DNA from: Lewinellaceae bacterium
GTDB taxonomy: Bacteria > Bacteroidota > Bacteroidia > Chitinophagales > Saprospiraceae
DNA length: 64,000 nucleotides
NCBI GenBank assembly: GCA_016712415.1
Contig: JADJRC010000025.1
Coordinates: 1-64,000, forward strand
Direction of reading: 5' to 3'
How positions within the stretch are numbered: position 1 is the stretch's first letter; every line of letters starts with the position of its first letter. Below the pieces are notes generated by a model. The model made no database searches and was not told where the DNA came from. It saw only the letters and a list, made by a program, of their open reading frames with translations. The position numbers and the translations under genes were made by a program. This document shows positions 1-9,252 of the stretch, piece after piece.

Positions 1-28
1 AAAGTAAACAAATTGAGATACAATCATA

Positions 29-2033
29 ATGAGAAAATAAAATTATATGAAATAAGGAATCCCATCTTCTTTGCCATTTTATATGTGTTTTTATGTACTT
101 TTATTTTAGCGGGCATTCCGTCTGACCTCAGGCACAAGAACCTCAGGTTTACCAAACCCGTTTGGTGGTTTGGTATAACAGCCGGTGAAAATTTCAACTT
201 CCATCGCGGTTCCACACAACAATTGAATGCGGCATTTACCGCACCCGTTATATTTAATTCTGGCGACGGCGCAGGGCTCTACCTCGCTTCCCATTTGGAA
301 TACCAACGGCCAAATGCCTGGTGGGGTATCATGCTTGAGGCAGGATACGACAACAGAAAAGGCATGTTCAGAAAGACCATTGCTTCCTGCAACTGCCCGG
401 CCGAGATATTCACCAACCTGAATTATATTTCTGTAGAGCCGAGTCTGCGCCTGACTCCTTTCAAGTCCGGCTTCTACTTGTACGCCGGCCCCGTTTTGCC
501 TATAACACGAACAAATTATTTACATATAAACAAGGCGTTGACCCCGATTTCCCCAACCAGATAGAGGATAAGCATCTCAAGGGCAATTTTAGCAACATCC
601 ATCAAACACTGGTCTCCGCACAATTCGGCATCGGATACGATATTCCCTTTCTGTCACAGACCAGAGTGTCAAAATCCGTAATATCGCCCTTCGCGTCCTA
701 TCAGCCGGCTTTTGGCCAGGCTCCGCGTTCCGTTGAGACCTGAAGCCTCTCAACCTTCAAGATCGGCTACGGTATTAAGTTCGGCTATGGCCGCAAAAAA
801 GTACCCCAGGCTGGTTGTGGCGCCGTTGCCGGATATCCGGTTTTCGCTGAACTCCCCAAGAATATTCCTGTTGAACGGCGCGTCAGGGAAACGTTCCCGT
901 GCTGAACTACGTGTTTTTCAATCAGGGTTCAACGCAGATACCGTTTGGTTATGTGTTACTCCGGCGGGATCAGGTGAACGATTTCAAGGAAAATCAATCG
1001 GAAGCCTTCGCATCCAATCATCTCAGCAGCCGTTCAAAACGGGGAATGGCCGTCTATTATAATGTGCTGAATATCCTCGGCGACCGAATGCAGAAAAATC
1101 CTTCGGCCTCCATTACGTTAGTCGGGTCCTCAGATCAGGGCATCGAAGATGGTTTGGAAATGGCACAATCCATAAAAAAATACCTGGTTGACATATTTCA
1201 AATTGATGGTTCAATGATATGGGTCGAGGGTCGGGAGAAGCCGAAAATGGCCTCGGAACAGCCAGGTGGCACGCTTGAACTTGACCTGCTTCGGGAGGAA
1301 GATCGCCGGGTGTCCATTGAAAGCAACTCGCCGGCTTTGCTGATGGAGTACCAGAGCGGCCCTGATGCCCGGCTGAAGCCGGTAGAAATCATTACCGTAC
1401 AGGAAGCGCCACCCGATAGTTACGTCTCCTTCAAGGTAGATGGCGCAGAAGAATCATTTGAGTTCTGGTCCTTGCAAATCAAAGATGAAAAAGGCAACAT
1501 GCAACACTTTGGCCCCCTATACACAGGAGCAGGTGAGTTTGCCGGGAAAATCCATCCTGGGAGCCCGGCCGAAAGGTGATTACAAGGTAAGAATGGTGGG
1601 TCAAACGAAAAGCGGTCGGACGGTAGTAAAAGAGTCGTCCATGCACATGGTACTTTGGACGCCCCTAAAAGATGCAGAAGGAATGCGTTTCAGCGTCATT
1701 TTTGGATTCAATGAATCGAGGACCATTGATATTTATGAAAAATACCTTACCGATATCGTCACACCGAAAATACCGCGGGATGGGAAGGTTATTATTCGTG
1801 GCTTTACCGATATTATAGGCGATGAATCCAATAATCAGACATTGTCATTAGCCAGGGCCAACGAGGTATGCTACATCATGCAAAACAGCCTGTCGAAAGC
1901 AGGCAGATATGATGTTACATTTGAAGTGGCAGGATTCGGCGAAAACGAAACCTTATCGCCGTTTGAAAATAAATACCCGGAAGAGCGCTTTTATAACCGG
2001 TGTGTTACGATCGATATCATTCCAGTCAAGTAG
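29..2033 (+). pseudogene. OmpA-family outer-membrane protein, frameshifted
   Basis: One gene of about 667 codons is spread over several frames. An N-terminal signal/anchor segment (ILYVFLCTFILAG) is followed by a beta-barrel-like region rich in aromatic residues (FYLYAGP), a middle region, and a C-terminal OmpA-like peptidoglycan-binding domain ending near 2033 (GFTDIIGDESNNQTLSLARA). The start at 29 needs one added A near 36. Further lesions are a lost C near 496, an in-frame TGA at about 742 where a Trp codon TGG would fit, a lost C near 896, and an extra C near 1517. Each repair rejoins convincing protein sequence. By family this would link the outer membrane to peptidoglycan. The lesions are mostly single-base homopolymer changes, so assembly error is at least as likely as true decay. 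Confidence 0.7.
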
Positions 2034-2416
2034 TCGCCCCGGTCATCCGATGACCAGTCGGCGCACGATTTTAGCACCCGACATTTAGAGCGTGTTTGCC
2101 CCGCCCGGTTTTGATCCGGCAGGCCCAACAGATCCGGATATTTTCACTGAATAAGGTAGTAATTTCATATTATATAGTGAATTTGAAGCGGGCCCGTGTG
2201 CCCGCTTCATCTGTTACATACCGGACGCAGATTCCCCGGAATGTGTGATAGATGCAATTCTTCTCCGGAATTGTGTAACACATCCGGAAACCAAAGCATG
2301 CATCTTTGTTCACCTGGAAATTCTCAAAACCCGCTGTTTCCATAACGTCTGAATGACCCAGCCTGAAATACCTTTTTAAATCCATAGCCGTTACCAATCA
2401 CTAAAATAATATCGAA
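2034..2416. other. Intergenic region with hairpins
   Basis: I see no convincing gene in these 383 bases. A strong hairpin lies at 2185-2208 and a weaker imperfect one at about 2265-2287 (CCGGAATTGTG pairing with CACATCCGG). A 75-codon minus-strand frame here has no recognisable features. Confidence 0.5.
2185..2208 (+). terminator. Hairpin downstream of OmpA-like gene
   Basis: A perfect 9-bp GC-rich stem (GAAGCGGGC / GCCCGCTTC) has a 6-base loop and lies 150 bases after the OmpA-like stop codon. There is no clear T-run after it, so it could be a terminator or an mRNA-stabilising structure. Confidence 0.45.
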
Positions 2417-2738
2417 ATGAAAAATTAACGCTGTGCATCATGACAGTATTTTTGTTGTCGGCTCTCATTCCAATACAATTGAGAGCATCTATAGAAACGA
2501 CACCCGTTTCTACGACATGTTACCGTGCCCCCGAACTAGCCCGTGCCAATGCTCTTACTACAAGGCTGGATGAAATCAACGCGATGGATAAGTCAATTTG
2601 CGTTCATCCGAAAAGAGAAAACTGCGCAAAGAAGTCCGCTCCATCAAACAGGAACTTAAAGCAATCAGCGGTGGCGGCGTTTACCTTTCTGTCGGCGCGA
2701 TCATCATCATTATCCTGTTATTGATTCTATTGCTTTAA
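2417..2738 (+). CDS. Small single-TM protein, two frameshifts
   Basis: With one A restored near 2424 and one near 2590, this reads as a 107-residue protein. It has an N-terminal signal-like segment (MTVFLLSALIPIQL), a Ser/Thr/Pro spacer, a charged helical stretch (SEKRKLRKEVRSIKQEL) and a C-terminal glycine-isoleucine-leucine membrane segment (GGGVYLSVGAIIIIILLLIL). This layout matches a small conserved protein of unknown function that I know from many Bacteroidota. As deposited, the frame is broken twice. Both lesions lie in short A-runs, consistent with the other homopolymer errors nearby. Confidence 0.6.
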
Positions 2739-2782
2739 GTAATAAATAATAAGCATTTTCGGGTAACACCCGACACCGACCA

Positions 2783-3645
2783 ATGATCTACACCTATCTG
2801 ATTATACCGATCGTATTGATTTTTCTCATTGGGATAAAAAATCATACGTCCCACCCAAAGAGGCCTCGTGGAGCGGCTTGGCAAGTACTATTACTTTGCC
2901 CATCCGGGTTTTCCACTGGATCATACCCGTAATCGACAGGATATACCTGGTCAATGTAACGGAACAAATGGTGGATGCCGAGCCACAGGAGATCATTACC
3001 AACGACAACCTCAATGCGAGGGTCGATGCACAGGTGTACTTTAAGGTGAAGTCCGATGAGGAAAGCGTTAAGAGCTCGATCTACAACGTGAACAACTACA
3101 AGCTACAGATTGTCAACCTGGCGCGTACTACCCTGCGGAATATTATCGGCACGCTTACCCTGAAATCAGCGAACAGCGAACGCGGCAAGATCAATGCCGA
3201 ACTATACAAGACACTGCACCTGGAAACCCAAAACTGGGGCATCGAAATCGTACGCACAGAATTGAAGGAAATCGACCCGCCAAAAGACGTACAGGAAACC
3301 ATGAACAAGGTCGTAAAGTCCGAAAATGAAAAAATAGCAGCCATAGATTCCGCTACTGCTGCGGAGACGGTTGCCGATGGCGTCAAACGCGCAAAGATCA
3401 AAGAGGCTGAAGGTTATAAACAATCAAAAATACTACATGCCGAGGGAGAAGCCGAAGCCATCAAACTGGTAAACGAAGCCGCCGATAAATACTTCGTCGG
3501 CAACGCCCAGTTGCTTCGAAAACTGGAGGCACTTGAAGCCTCCCTTGGCCAAAACGCAAAAATTGTGATCCCTACAGGGTCCGATCTGGTCAATGTTATC
3601 GGCGAAATGGCCGGTATCATTCCGTTGGACAGAAAAAAATTGTAA
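2783..3645 (+). CDS. SPFH/Band-7 (stomatin-like) membrane protein, frameshifted
   Basis: Starting at ATG 2783, the protein begins with one hydrophobic anchor (MIYTYLIIPIVLIFLIGI). It runs through the stomatin/prohibitin core (VERLGKYYYFAHPGFHWIIP, then NVTEQMVDAEPQEIITNDNL) and a helical region with EAEGYKQSKILHAEGEAEAI. Family members oligomerise in the inner membrane and organise proteases or lipid domains. Two single-base insertions, in the A-run at 2836-2841 and the T-run at 2909-2912, shift the frame, and removing both restores the conserved sequence. The stop codon TAA at 3643-3645 lies inside the left terminal inverted repeat of the IS66 element, so the original C-terminus may have been slightly different. 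Confidence 0.8.
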
Positions 3646-3656
3646 CTGGTTAGCAA
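3642..3656 (+). repeat. Left terminal inverted repeat of IS66 element
   Basis: Perfect 15-base match (17 with the outer TT) to the reverse complement of 5097-5111. It supplies the stop codon of the upstream Band-7 gene. Confidence 0.9.
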
Positions 3657-3708
3657 GAATTTACCGTATTAGAACGGAATCAAGAAAAGTTTAACTTTAC
3701 ATCTCTAA

Positions 3709-5103
3709 ATGGGCCTACCGCAAGACATAGAAGGTTGCCATCAGATGATTAAAGATTTGGTGGTTTCAATGGAGCGCTTGATGCTTCGGGTGAAAGAATT
3801 GGAGTCACAGATCAATCAGAACAGCCGCAACTCAAGTCGTCCACCATCATCAGATATGTATCGTAAGGGTCCGGCATTTCCACGTTCCAAAGGAGGAAAG
3901 GTCGGAGGTAAAAAGGGGCATGATGGCGGTACTCTGAAGATGGTAGGTCATGCGGATCATATTGTTGAACATAAGTCTTCTGTTTGTGCCCATTGTGGCA
4001 AAGTCCATTTCCAGGAACCATTGGTTATTCGGGGCCGTCGACAGGTTTTTGACATACCACCACCCCGGCTGGAAGTGACAGAACATCGTGTTTTAGACTG
4101 GGTATGTTGTGGTTGCCACTACGAGAATCAAGGGAAGTTTTCTGCCCAGGTTTCGGCTCCCACACAATACGGACTTCGTTTACAAACCATGAGCGTTTTG
4201 TTCAATAATGCCTACAGCATCCCCCGTAACAAAGTACAATTGATTTTCAAAGACCTGTACGGTGTAACCTTGAACGAAGGAACGCTCCAAAATCAGAATG
4301 AATTTGCGTACGCGCAATTGGAAGCGGACCAGACCTATATCAAGACTCAAGTGCTTCAAAGTGAGGTGGTGCACTATGATGAGACCGGTTTTTATGTCGG
4401 TAAAGAGCGATACTGGGAACATGTGGCCAGCAACGAGCGCTTTACTTATTTGTTTGTTCACCGCCAACGCGGTAAGGAAGCACACGAAAAACACCTTTCT
4501 ATTTTACCCGATTTCTTGAACTGGGCAGTACATGATTGTTGGGCAACCTACTTCAATTTTTCCGCTTGCAAACATGCTGTTTGTGGATCGCATCTACTAC
4601 GAGAGTTAAATGCCCTGATAGAAAATGGTAGTAAATGGGCTGTTCAATTCCATGCGTTTTTGCTCGATTTGTACCACCAAACAGACCATGGAAAAGGTAA
4701 GTTGTCGCCTGCAAAACATGGGCAAATACTCTCCCGGTACAAAAAAATTCTTCAATTTGCTGACCGGCAGGAACCGCCACCTATTCATCGCCCACGTGGA
4801 AAACCAAAGAAAACAAAAGGCAGAAATCTCTTTGACCGCCTAAGCAAACATCAAGGCGCTGTTCTTGCTTTTGCTTTCCATACTAAGGTGCCTTTTACCA
4901 ATAATCAGGCAGAAAGGGATATTCGGCCAACTAAAACAAAAATGAAAGTCAGTGGATGTTTCCGCACCGAATACGGCGCAGAAATATATACCCGTATTCA
5001 ATCCTTTGTTTCTACTGTCCGCAAACTTCAATTCAATCCTTTCAATGAACTCTATACCGTTTTATCTGGCGGTATCCCAGAGTATCGGGCCTGTAATTGC
5101 TAA
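3709..5103 (+). CDS. IS66-family DDE transposase
   Basis: A 464-residue protein. The N-terminal helix carries the IS66 leader (LESQINQNSRNSSRPPSSD). A Cys-rich zinc-binding segment follows (CAHCGKVHF and CCGCHYE), then the DDE catalytic core. Visible catalytic-motif residues are Asp in VVHYDETGF, Asp in WAVHDCWATYF and Glu in FTNNQAERDIRP. It cuts and joins the element's ends. The stop codon lies inside the right inverted repeat. The frame is intact while neighbouring genes are frameshifted. The protein is slightly shorter than classical IS66 TnpC (about 500 residues) and resembles the single-ORF branch of the family. Confidence 0.95.
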   Translation: MGLPQDIEGCHQMIKDLVVSMERLMLRVKELESQINQNSRNSSRPPSSDMYRKGPAFPRSKGGKVGGKKGHDGGTLKMVGHADHIVEHKSSVCAHCGKVHFQEPLVIRGRRQVFDIPPPRLEVTEHRVLDWVCCGCHYENQGKFSAQVSAPTQYGLRLQTMSVLFNNAYSIPRNKVQLIFKDLYGVTLNEGTLQNQNEFAYAQLEADQTYIKTQVLQSEVVHYDETGFYVGKERYWEHVASNERFTYLFVHRQRGKEAHEKHLSILPDFLNWAVHDCWATYFNFSACKHAVCGSHLLRELNALIENGSKWAVQFHAFLLDLYHQTDHGKGKLSPAKHGQILSRYKKILQFADRQEPPPIHRPRGKPKKTKGRNLFDRLSKHQGAVLAFAFHTKVPFTNNQAERDIRPTKTKMKVSGCFRTEYGAEIYTRIQSFVSTVRKLQFNPFNELYTVLSGGIPEYRACNC

Positions 5104-5111
5104 CCAGTTAC
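5097..5111 (-). repeat. Right terminal inverted repeat of IS66 element
   Basis: Perfect reverse complement of 3642-3656. It contains the transposase stop codon (5101-5103). Confidence 0.9.
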
Positions 5112-5138
5112 AAAAATTAAAAACTAAAATTCAACACC

Positions 5139-5318
5139 ATGAGCAAAGATAAAGGAACCAAAAACCACAAAAAGGCGCCCGCCGATAAATCATCCGGCAA
5201 AGGAAAGATTCTGTCGGCCTACAAGTCTGAAAGTAAAACCGGGGATGTCAAACAGACTTCGCTCGACGCTTTCATTCCCAAATCCGACACCAAGACAAGC
5301 GGAAGCAAGAAGTCTTAA
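5139..5318 (+). CDS. Small basic Ser/Lys-rich protein
   Basis: A 59-residue ORF (ATG 5139, TAA 5316-5318) begins MSKDKGTKNHKKAPADKS. It is strongly hydrophilic, rich in Lys, Ser and Gly, and has a single less polar patch (QTSLDAFIPKSD). It has no signal peptide or membrane segment. It lies just outside the right end of the IS66 element, so before the insertion it was probably directly downstream of the Band-7 gene and may have been co-transcribed with it. The even codon use and uninterrupted frame support a real gene. The function is unknown. Confidence 0.6.
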   Translation: MSKDKGTKNHKKAPADKSSGKGKILSAYKSESKTGDVKQTSLDAFIPKSDTKTSGSKKS

Positions 5319-5398
5319 AAAGCAGGCAAATAGTGGAGGTCTCCCGGATTTTGGCGTCGGATAAACGCCCGATTTGGGTCAAGTCCCGGCTATTCCAC

Positions 5399-5960
5399 TT
5401 AAACATTTTCAAGGTTCGCGTTGCGTCTTTGCTTCAACTGTTTGTAAAAAGAAGGGGAAAGACCCGTAATTTTTTTGAACTGGTTGGACAAATGCGCTAC
5501 GCTGCTGTAGTGCAGTTTATAAGATATTTCCGTAAGATTCAGTTCGTCATACAGGAGCAATTCCTTTGCCCTTTCAATTTTATGGGTGATAATAAATTGT
5601 TGTATGGTGACACCCTTGACCTCCGGAAAATACATTGGCCAGATAGGTGTAATCGTAGCCCAGTTTTTGGCTGATATATTCTGAGTAGTTTACGTCGGGC
5701 AATTCATCCGCATAGTGAATCATCTCGATGATCACACTTTTTATCTTGTCAATAAGGATAGCCTTTTTGTCGTCCAGCAATTCGAGTCCAGAATGGAGGA
5801 GATTTACCCGGAGTTGTTCCCGCTGCTCCGCAGTAACATCCTCCAGAATCTCTACAATTCCGAGGTCGATCAGTACATAATGAAGACCCAATTTTATCAA
5901 CTCCTCTTTGACCATCATTTTGCACCGCAAACTGACCATATACTTGATATATAACTTCAT
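5399..5960 (-). CDS. AraC-family transcriptional regulator, one frameshift
   Basis: Starting at ATG 5960 (MKLYIKYMVSLRCKMMVKEE), the protein has an N-terminal helical domain of about 95 residues, with no cupin, and a C-terminal AraC DNA-binding domain. The latter contains LNLTEISYKLHYSSVAHLSN as the second helix-turn-helix, followed by FKKITGLSPSFYK. A single extra G near 5624 (CTCCGG on the plus strand) breaks the frame between FS and EVKGVTIQQF; removing it gives one protein of about 186 residues. Proteins of this build are common in Bacteroidota. The target is unknown. Confidence 0.8.
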
Positions 5961-6073
5961 ATAGGTATTTGTCAACACCCCGAATCCATCATGGTATTGC
6001 AGAGAGTGCTGCCTTCTGCGTAGCAGATAAGTAAAGATAACCTAATCCGCACCAACTGCAGGCATTATTTTCA

Positions 6074-6099
6074 CCTCAATCTGCAGGAACAGATTGAGG
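6074..6099. other. 10-bp perfect intergenic hairpin
   Basis: CCTCAATCTG and CAGATTGAGG pair perfectly around a 6-base loop. It lies about 110 bases beyond the stop codon of the last PUL gene and 114 bases upstream of the AraC-like gene, both transcribed leftward. There is no T-run on either strand. It may protect the 3' end of the PUL transcript or act as an operator. Role not established. Confidence 0.35.
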
Positions 6100-6210
6100 G
6101 TGTCAATATCTTTATCCTGCCGATGTGCCGGCTCTGAAGACGCAAGGGTCGCCTTAATAATTCGCATGCGCTCAGGCAGGGCAGTTTAAAGCGTATGCAG
6201 TGGCGGGTAT

Positions 6211-7947
6211 TTACCTTGTTTTTGCCATGTAGCGGTAATCCACTACTGTTCCACCTGCCTTCAGCGTTCCGTTTTCTATGGTGTATTGTTTCCCCGCGGG
6301 AATGAGCACGAGCACCCGCGCCGCATCGGCGGGCAGGGAAAAGCGGAAGCGGCCGCTGACATTGCGCTCCAGGAAGGTGCGGGACACGGCATCGTACACG
6401 TCTGTATTTTTGGCGCCAAGGTCGGTTTCCACCGTTTTCTCCACGTCATAAGGATTGAAAAACAGGCAGGTCGGGTATGCTGCGTTTTTTTTGTAAAAAT
6501 CGGTGGCATTGCAGTCGATACGAAGTATTTCCGGCACGTTTGTCTGCCGGACGGTGCCGCCGAAAAACCCGACGTGCCCGCTTCCATACACCGAAAACAT
6601 ACTCTGCGGGGGATTGCCCTGTACCCACAACGGGCCATCGCCCTGCGCGAACGGGGTGATGCCCTTGAATTCCGGATACACGGATTCCTTGATGATTCCT
6701 TCGTAGGCAATCACGTTTTTTGTAACACTTTTGTGCTGCGGGATGGCCTGCAGTGAATCGGGCATGTTGCCGGGGTAACAAAAGCGAGCGGCATTGGTGG
6801 CATTGAGCGCCCATTTGCCCACCGCGCGGGCATATCGCTGGTCGTAACGAACCAGTGCCGACATGGGCATCATGAGGTCGAAAGTATTCATCAGGAATCC
6901 GTAGCCGCCGTTGTGCACCGTGCTGCCCGCCAGTCCGCTGACATCGTAACCGCCCCAGTTGTCGGCCAGCACTCCCCAGCCTTCCCGTCCGACCGCCGTA
7001 CCGTCGAAAGTCCAGTCGAGAAAGCGCTGAATGTCGAAGTCGGTACCGGCCTCCACATTCATACGTGCCGCGACGTAGGCGGCAACAGGCATCATGGCCT
7101 CGTAAAAGCGGTTTTCTTTCTGGTTGTACAGCACCGTCAGGGCATTTCGGGCGGCGCGCAGGTACTTTTCATCGCCGAATTTCACCCAGGCAGCATACAG
7201 GATGAAAGCATAACCGCCGGCCACGTCCTCTTGCGTGGGAATGTGGCTTCGCTCGCCCTTCATGTTTTTGAAATCGAAAAATGAATAGCTGTAACTGTTG
7301 CCCATAACCGAGTCGGACCGGTAAAACTGCTCCGCGATGCTGCGCTGGATCCTGCTGAAATCCCGCTCGTCCGGGTACAGGTCGGCGACGCTGTAAAACA
7401 ACACGTTGTTGTGTACCTCGTACCAGAAATCGTTGCCGTAGCCGCCGCCGATATGTGCGCCTTTGTTGGTGAAGTTCATGACGACATTCCAGCCGTTGTC
7501 CCGGTTGAAGTAGTTGCGCAGCATGCGCACATAATTCCGGTTATCCTGCCTGCTTTTGTCGATGCCCGCCAGCGAGGCGCCAAGCACCGCACCAAGGGCG
7601 CCGAGCGCCTCGTGGTTTTCGCCGTTGTTGATGCCAGACCCCATGCGCACGTCGCCCATGGCGGTGTACAGTCCAAAGGTGCTGTCGGGAAAGTTGCGCC
7701 CTGTCTTGTCGAACCAGATCAATGGCCAGAAATCGCCTTTTTGCCCCGGGTCGAATACCAGGCGGTCAAAATCGAGCGTCGCCTGCCTCCAGTCCTTGAA
7801 AGCATAAGGCCTTGGGTGGTTGGGCATTTTTTCCACGCGTGGTATTGGCCGCTGCACTACTGGAATTGCCGACGGGGTAAAAGACACCTTGCGGGAGCAG
7901 GCGCACAGCAGCAGGACGGGTATTAGCAGGATGTATGGTCGTATCAT
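6211..7947 (-). CDS. PUL lipoprotein, uncharacterised family (predicted glycan-active)
   Basis: A 578-residue protein with a lipoprotein signal (LLIPVLLLCAC, lipidated Cys about residue 17). The rest is mainly alpha-helical with regularly spaced WY/GG motifs and ends in a beta-rich domain of about 100 residues. It is clearly paralogous to the N-terminal half of the protein at 14686-17805. Shared blocks are KDWRQATLDFDRLVFD, ASLAGIDKSRQ, NWGGYDVSGL, VRYDQRYARAVGKWALN, and YPTCLFFNPYD. I do not recognise the family. The repeated helical layout and the PUL context suggest a toroidal glycoside hydrolase or lyase anchored on a membrane face, but no catalytic residue can be named. It is the last gene of the operon, 60 bases after the MFS gene. 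Confidence 0.75.
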   Translation of the reverse strand: MIRPYILLIPVLLLCACSRKVSFTPSAIPVVQRPIPRVEKMPNHPRPYAFKDWRQATLDFDRLVFDPGQKGDFWPLIWFDKTGRNFPDSTFGLYTAMGDVRMGSGINNGENHEALGALGAVLGASLAGIDKSRQDNRNYVRMLRNYFNRDNGWNVVMNFTNKGAHIGGGYGNDFWYEVHNNVLFYSVADLYPDERDFSRIQRSIAEQFYRSDSVMGNSYSYSFFDFKNMKGERSHIPTQEDVAGGYAFILYAAWVKFGDEKYLRAARNALTVLYNQKENRFYEAMMPVAAYVAARMNVEAGTDFDIQRFLDWTFDGTAVGREGWGVLADNWGGYDVSGLAGSTVHNGGYGFLMNTFDLMMPMSALVRYDQRYARAVGKWALNATNAARFCYPGNMPDSLQAIPQHKSVTKNVIAYEGIIKESVYPEFKGITPFAQGDGPLWVQGNPPQSMFSVYGSGHVGFFGGTVRQTNVPEILRIDCNATDFYKKNAAYPTCLFFNPYDVEKTVETDLGAKNTDVYDAVSRTFLERNVSGRFRFSLPADAARVLVLIPAGKQYTIENGTLKAGGTVVDYRYMAKTR

Positions 7948-8007
7948 AATTGAGTCGGGAATGGTAGCACCGGGGACGGTGACAAGATTATTGCATCATC
8001 GGGTCGT

Positions 8008-9249
8008 TCAGGGTTTATCCAGGTCTTTCACGATGTTGCGCATCATGAACCAGCCCAGGAAATGCACCAGGGCGATTACCAGCAGCGCGTAGCGCAGGGC
8101 GGCGTATTCACTCACATACCGCGCCAGCACGATGAATAGCCCGCAGCCGAACAGGCGGCCCAGGTACAGGCCCAGTTCGTGGTTGAAAATATAGGCAAAC
8201 GCATTGCGTTTTTCCTTCTCCGCCACCACGTCGATCACCTTCAACTGTACGGGGAAATACGCAATGTCGAGCAAGGGGCGGGCAAACAGCAGACACAGCA
8301 CGAACAGTATAACGCCCAATGCGGAATACATGCCGGCATTGAACAAAGCGCCCAAAACGAACAGCGCACAACCGATACCGTAGATCAGCAGGCGGTGCCT
8401 GGGCGCTGAAGTGCGGCCCAGCACGTAGAGCAGGATCGCCGACAGAAATGCCGCGATACCCTGTATCAGGCCCAGCGCGCCCTCCTTGCCCACCAGGCTC
8501 ATAATCAGCATAGTCGGAGCAGTAACAATATAGCCCTGGGCAACGCCCTTCAGCGCGGAAAGGGCGAGCATTTTGTTCCAGAGTTGGTCAAATTTCAAAA
8601 ACAGAAACGGCGCCCTTATCGGGTTCTGGAACTTTCCGCGGTGCACCAGTACGGAAGCAAAAACAGACAGTGCAAAAACACCCGTCGTGAGTCCGTAATA
8701 GGCCACGTTGACGTTGCCTCCAAACCAGCCGTTCAATTCTGTGGACGCGATAAACGCCCCGGCAGCCAGTGGAACAACAATACCGGTGATCGTATAAAAA
8801 AACGTTTCGATCCCGTAGTAGTAGTTCCGGTTGCCGTCGTTCGTGGTGTTGAGCGCCAGAAAATCGCGATTGGCCCAGAAAAATCCGTACGAGAGGCCCA
8901 TGATCAGCCCCGCGAAGAAGACGCCCATCGTGTCCAGGTTGTCCAGCGACATCATCGCATACATCGACACCCCGCTCAGCAACATGCCCAGCGAGTACAG
9001 CCGGGCGATCGGTACGTGGTTCAGCAGGAAACCGTTGAACATGAAAGTCAGCGGAATACCCGTGTACACGGCCAGCTGGAAAATGACCACCAGGCTGATG
9101 TCCGACGAATTGCGCATGATATAGGCGCCGATGAACAGCTCCACAATCGGCATTACCAGCGCATAGATGAGGTTGGTCAACAGCAAAATCCGCATCCCCA
9201 GGGGATTCGCGTTGAAAAAGTTGATTTCTTTCGCCAGTTTTTGAAACAT
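8008..9249 (-). CDS. MFS transporter, PUL-encoded
   Basis: A 413-residue inner-membrane protein with about 12 hydrophobic helices, a length typical of the major facilitator superfamily. A cytosolic loop near the middle (RGKFQNPIRAPFLFLKFDQLW) separates the two six-helix halves. Its start is 4 bases from the stop of the GH130 gene, so the two are almost certainly translated from one message. The context implies uptake of an oligosaccharide from the periplasm to feed the cytoplasmic phosphorylase. The substrate cannot be read from the sequence. Confidence 0.85.
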   Translation of the reverse strand: MFQKLAKEINFFNANPLGMRILLLTNLIYALVMPIVELFIGAYIMRNSSDISLVVIFQLAVYTGIPLTFMFNGFLLNHVPIARLYSLGMLLSGVSMYAMMSLDNLDTMGVFFAGLIMGLSYGFFWANRDFLALNTTNDGNRNYYYGIETFFYTITGIVVPLAAGAFIASTELNGWFGGNVNVAYYGLTTGVFALSVFASVLVHRGKFQNPIRAPFLFLKFDQLWNKMLALSALKGVAQGYIVTAPTMLIMSLVGKEGALGLIQGIAAFLSAILLYVLGRTSAPRHRLLIYGIGCALFVLGALFNAGMYSALGVILFVLCLLFARPLLDIAYFPVQLKVIDVVAEKEKRNAFAYIFNHELGLYLGRLFGCGLFIVLARYVSEYAALRYALLVIALVHFLGWFMMRNIVKDLDKP

Positions 9250-9252
9250 GGT

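Larger units (their letters stand above)
3642..5111 (+). mobile_element. IS66-family insertion sequence
   Basis: About 1470 bp, bounded by a perfect terminal inverted repeat: GTAACTGGTTAGCAA at 3642-3656 and its reverse complement at 5097-5111. The match extends two bases further out on each side. One transposase gene fills the element, and no TnpA/TnpB accessory ORFs of classical IS66 are present. The seven bases AAAAATT lie directly outside both ends. An 8-bp duplication, the usual IS66 length, would result if one A was lost on the right side. The intact transposase, intact ends and near-perfect duplication suggest a recent insertion. Confidence 0.9.

Noticed and set aside
2170..2397. A 75-codon minus-strand gene
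   Set aside because: It overlaps a hairpin region and has no signal, domain or upstream promoter.
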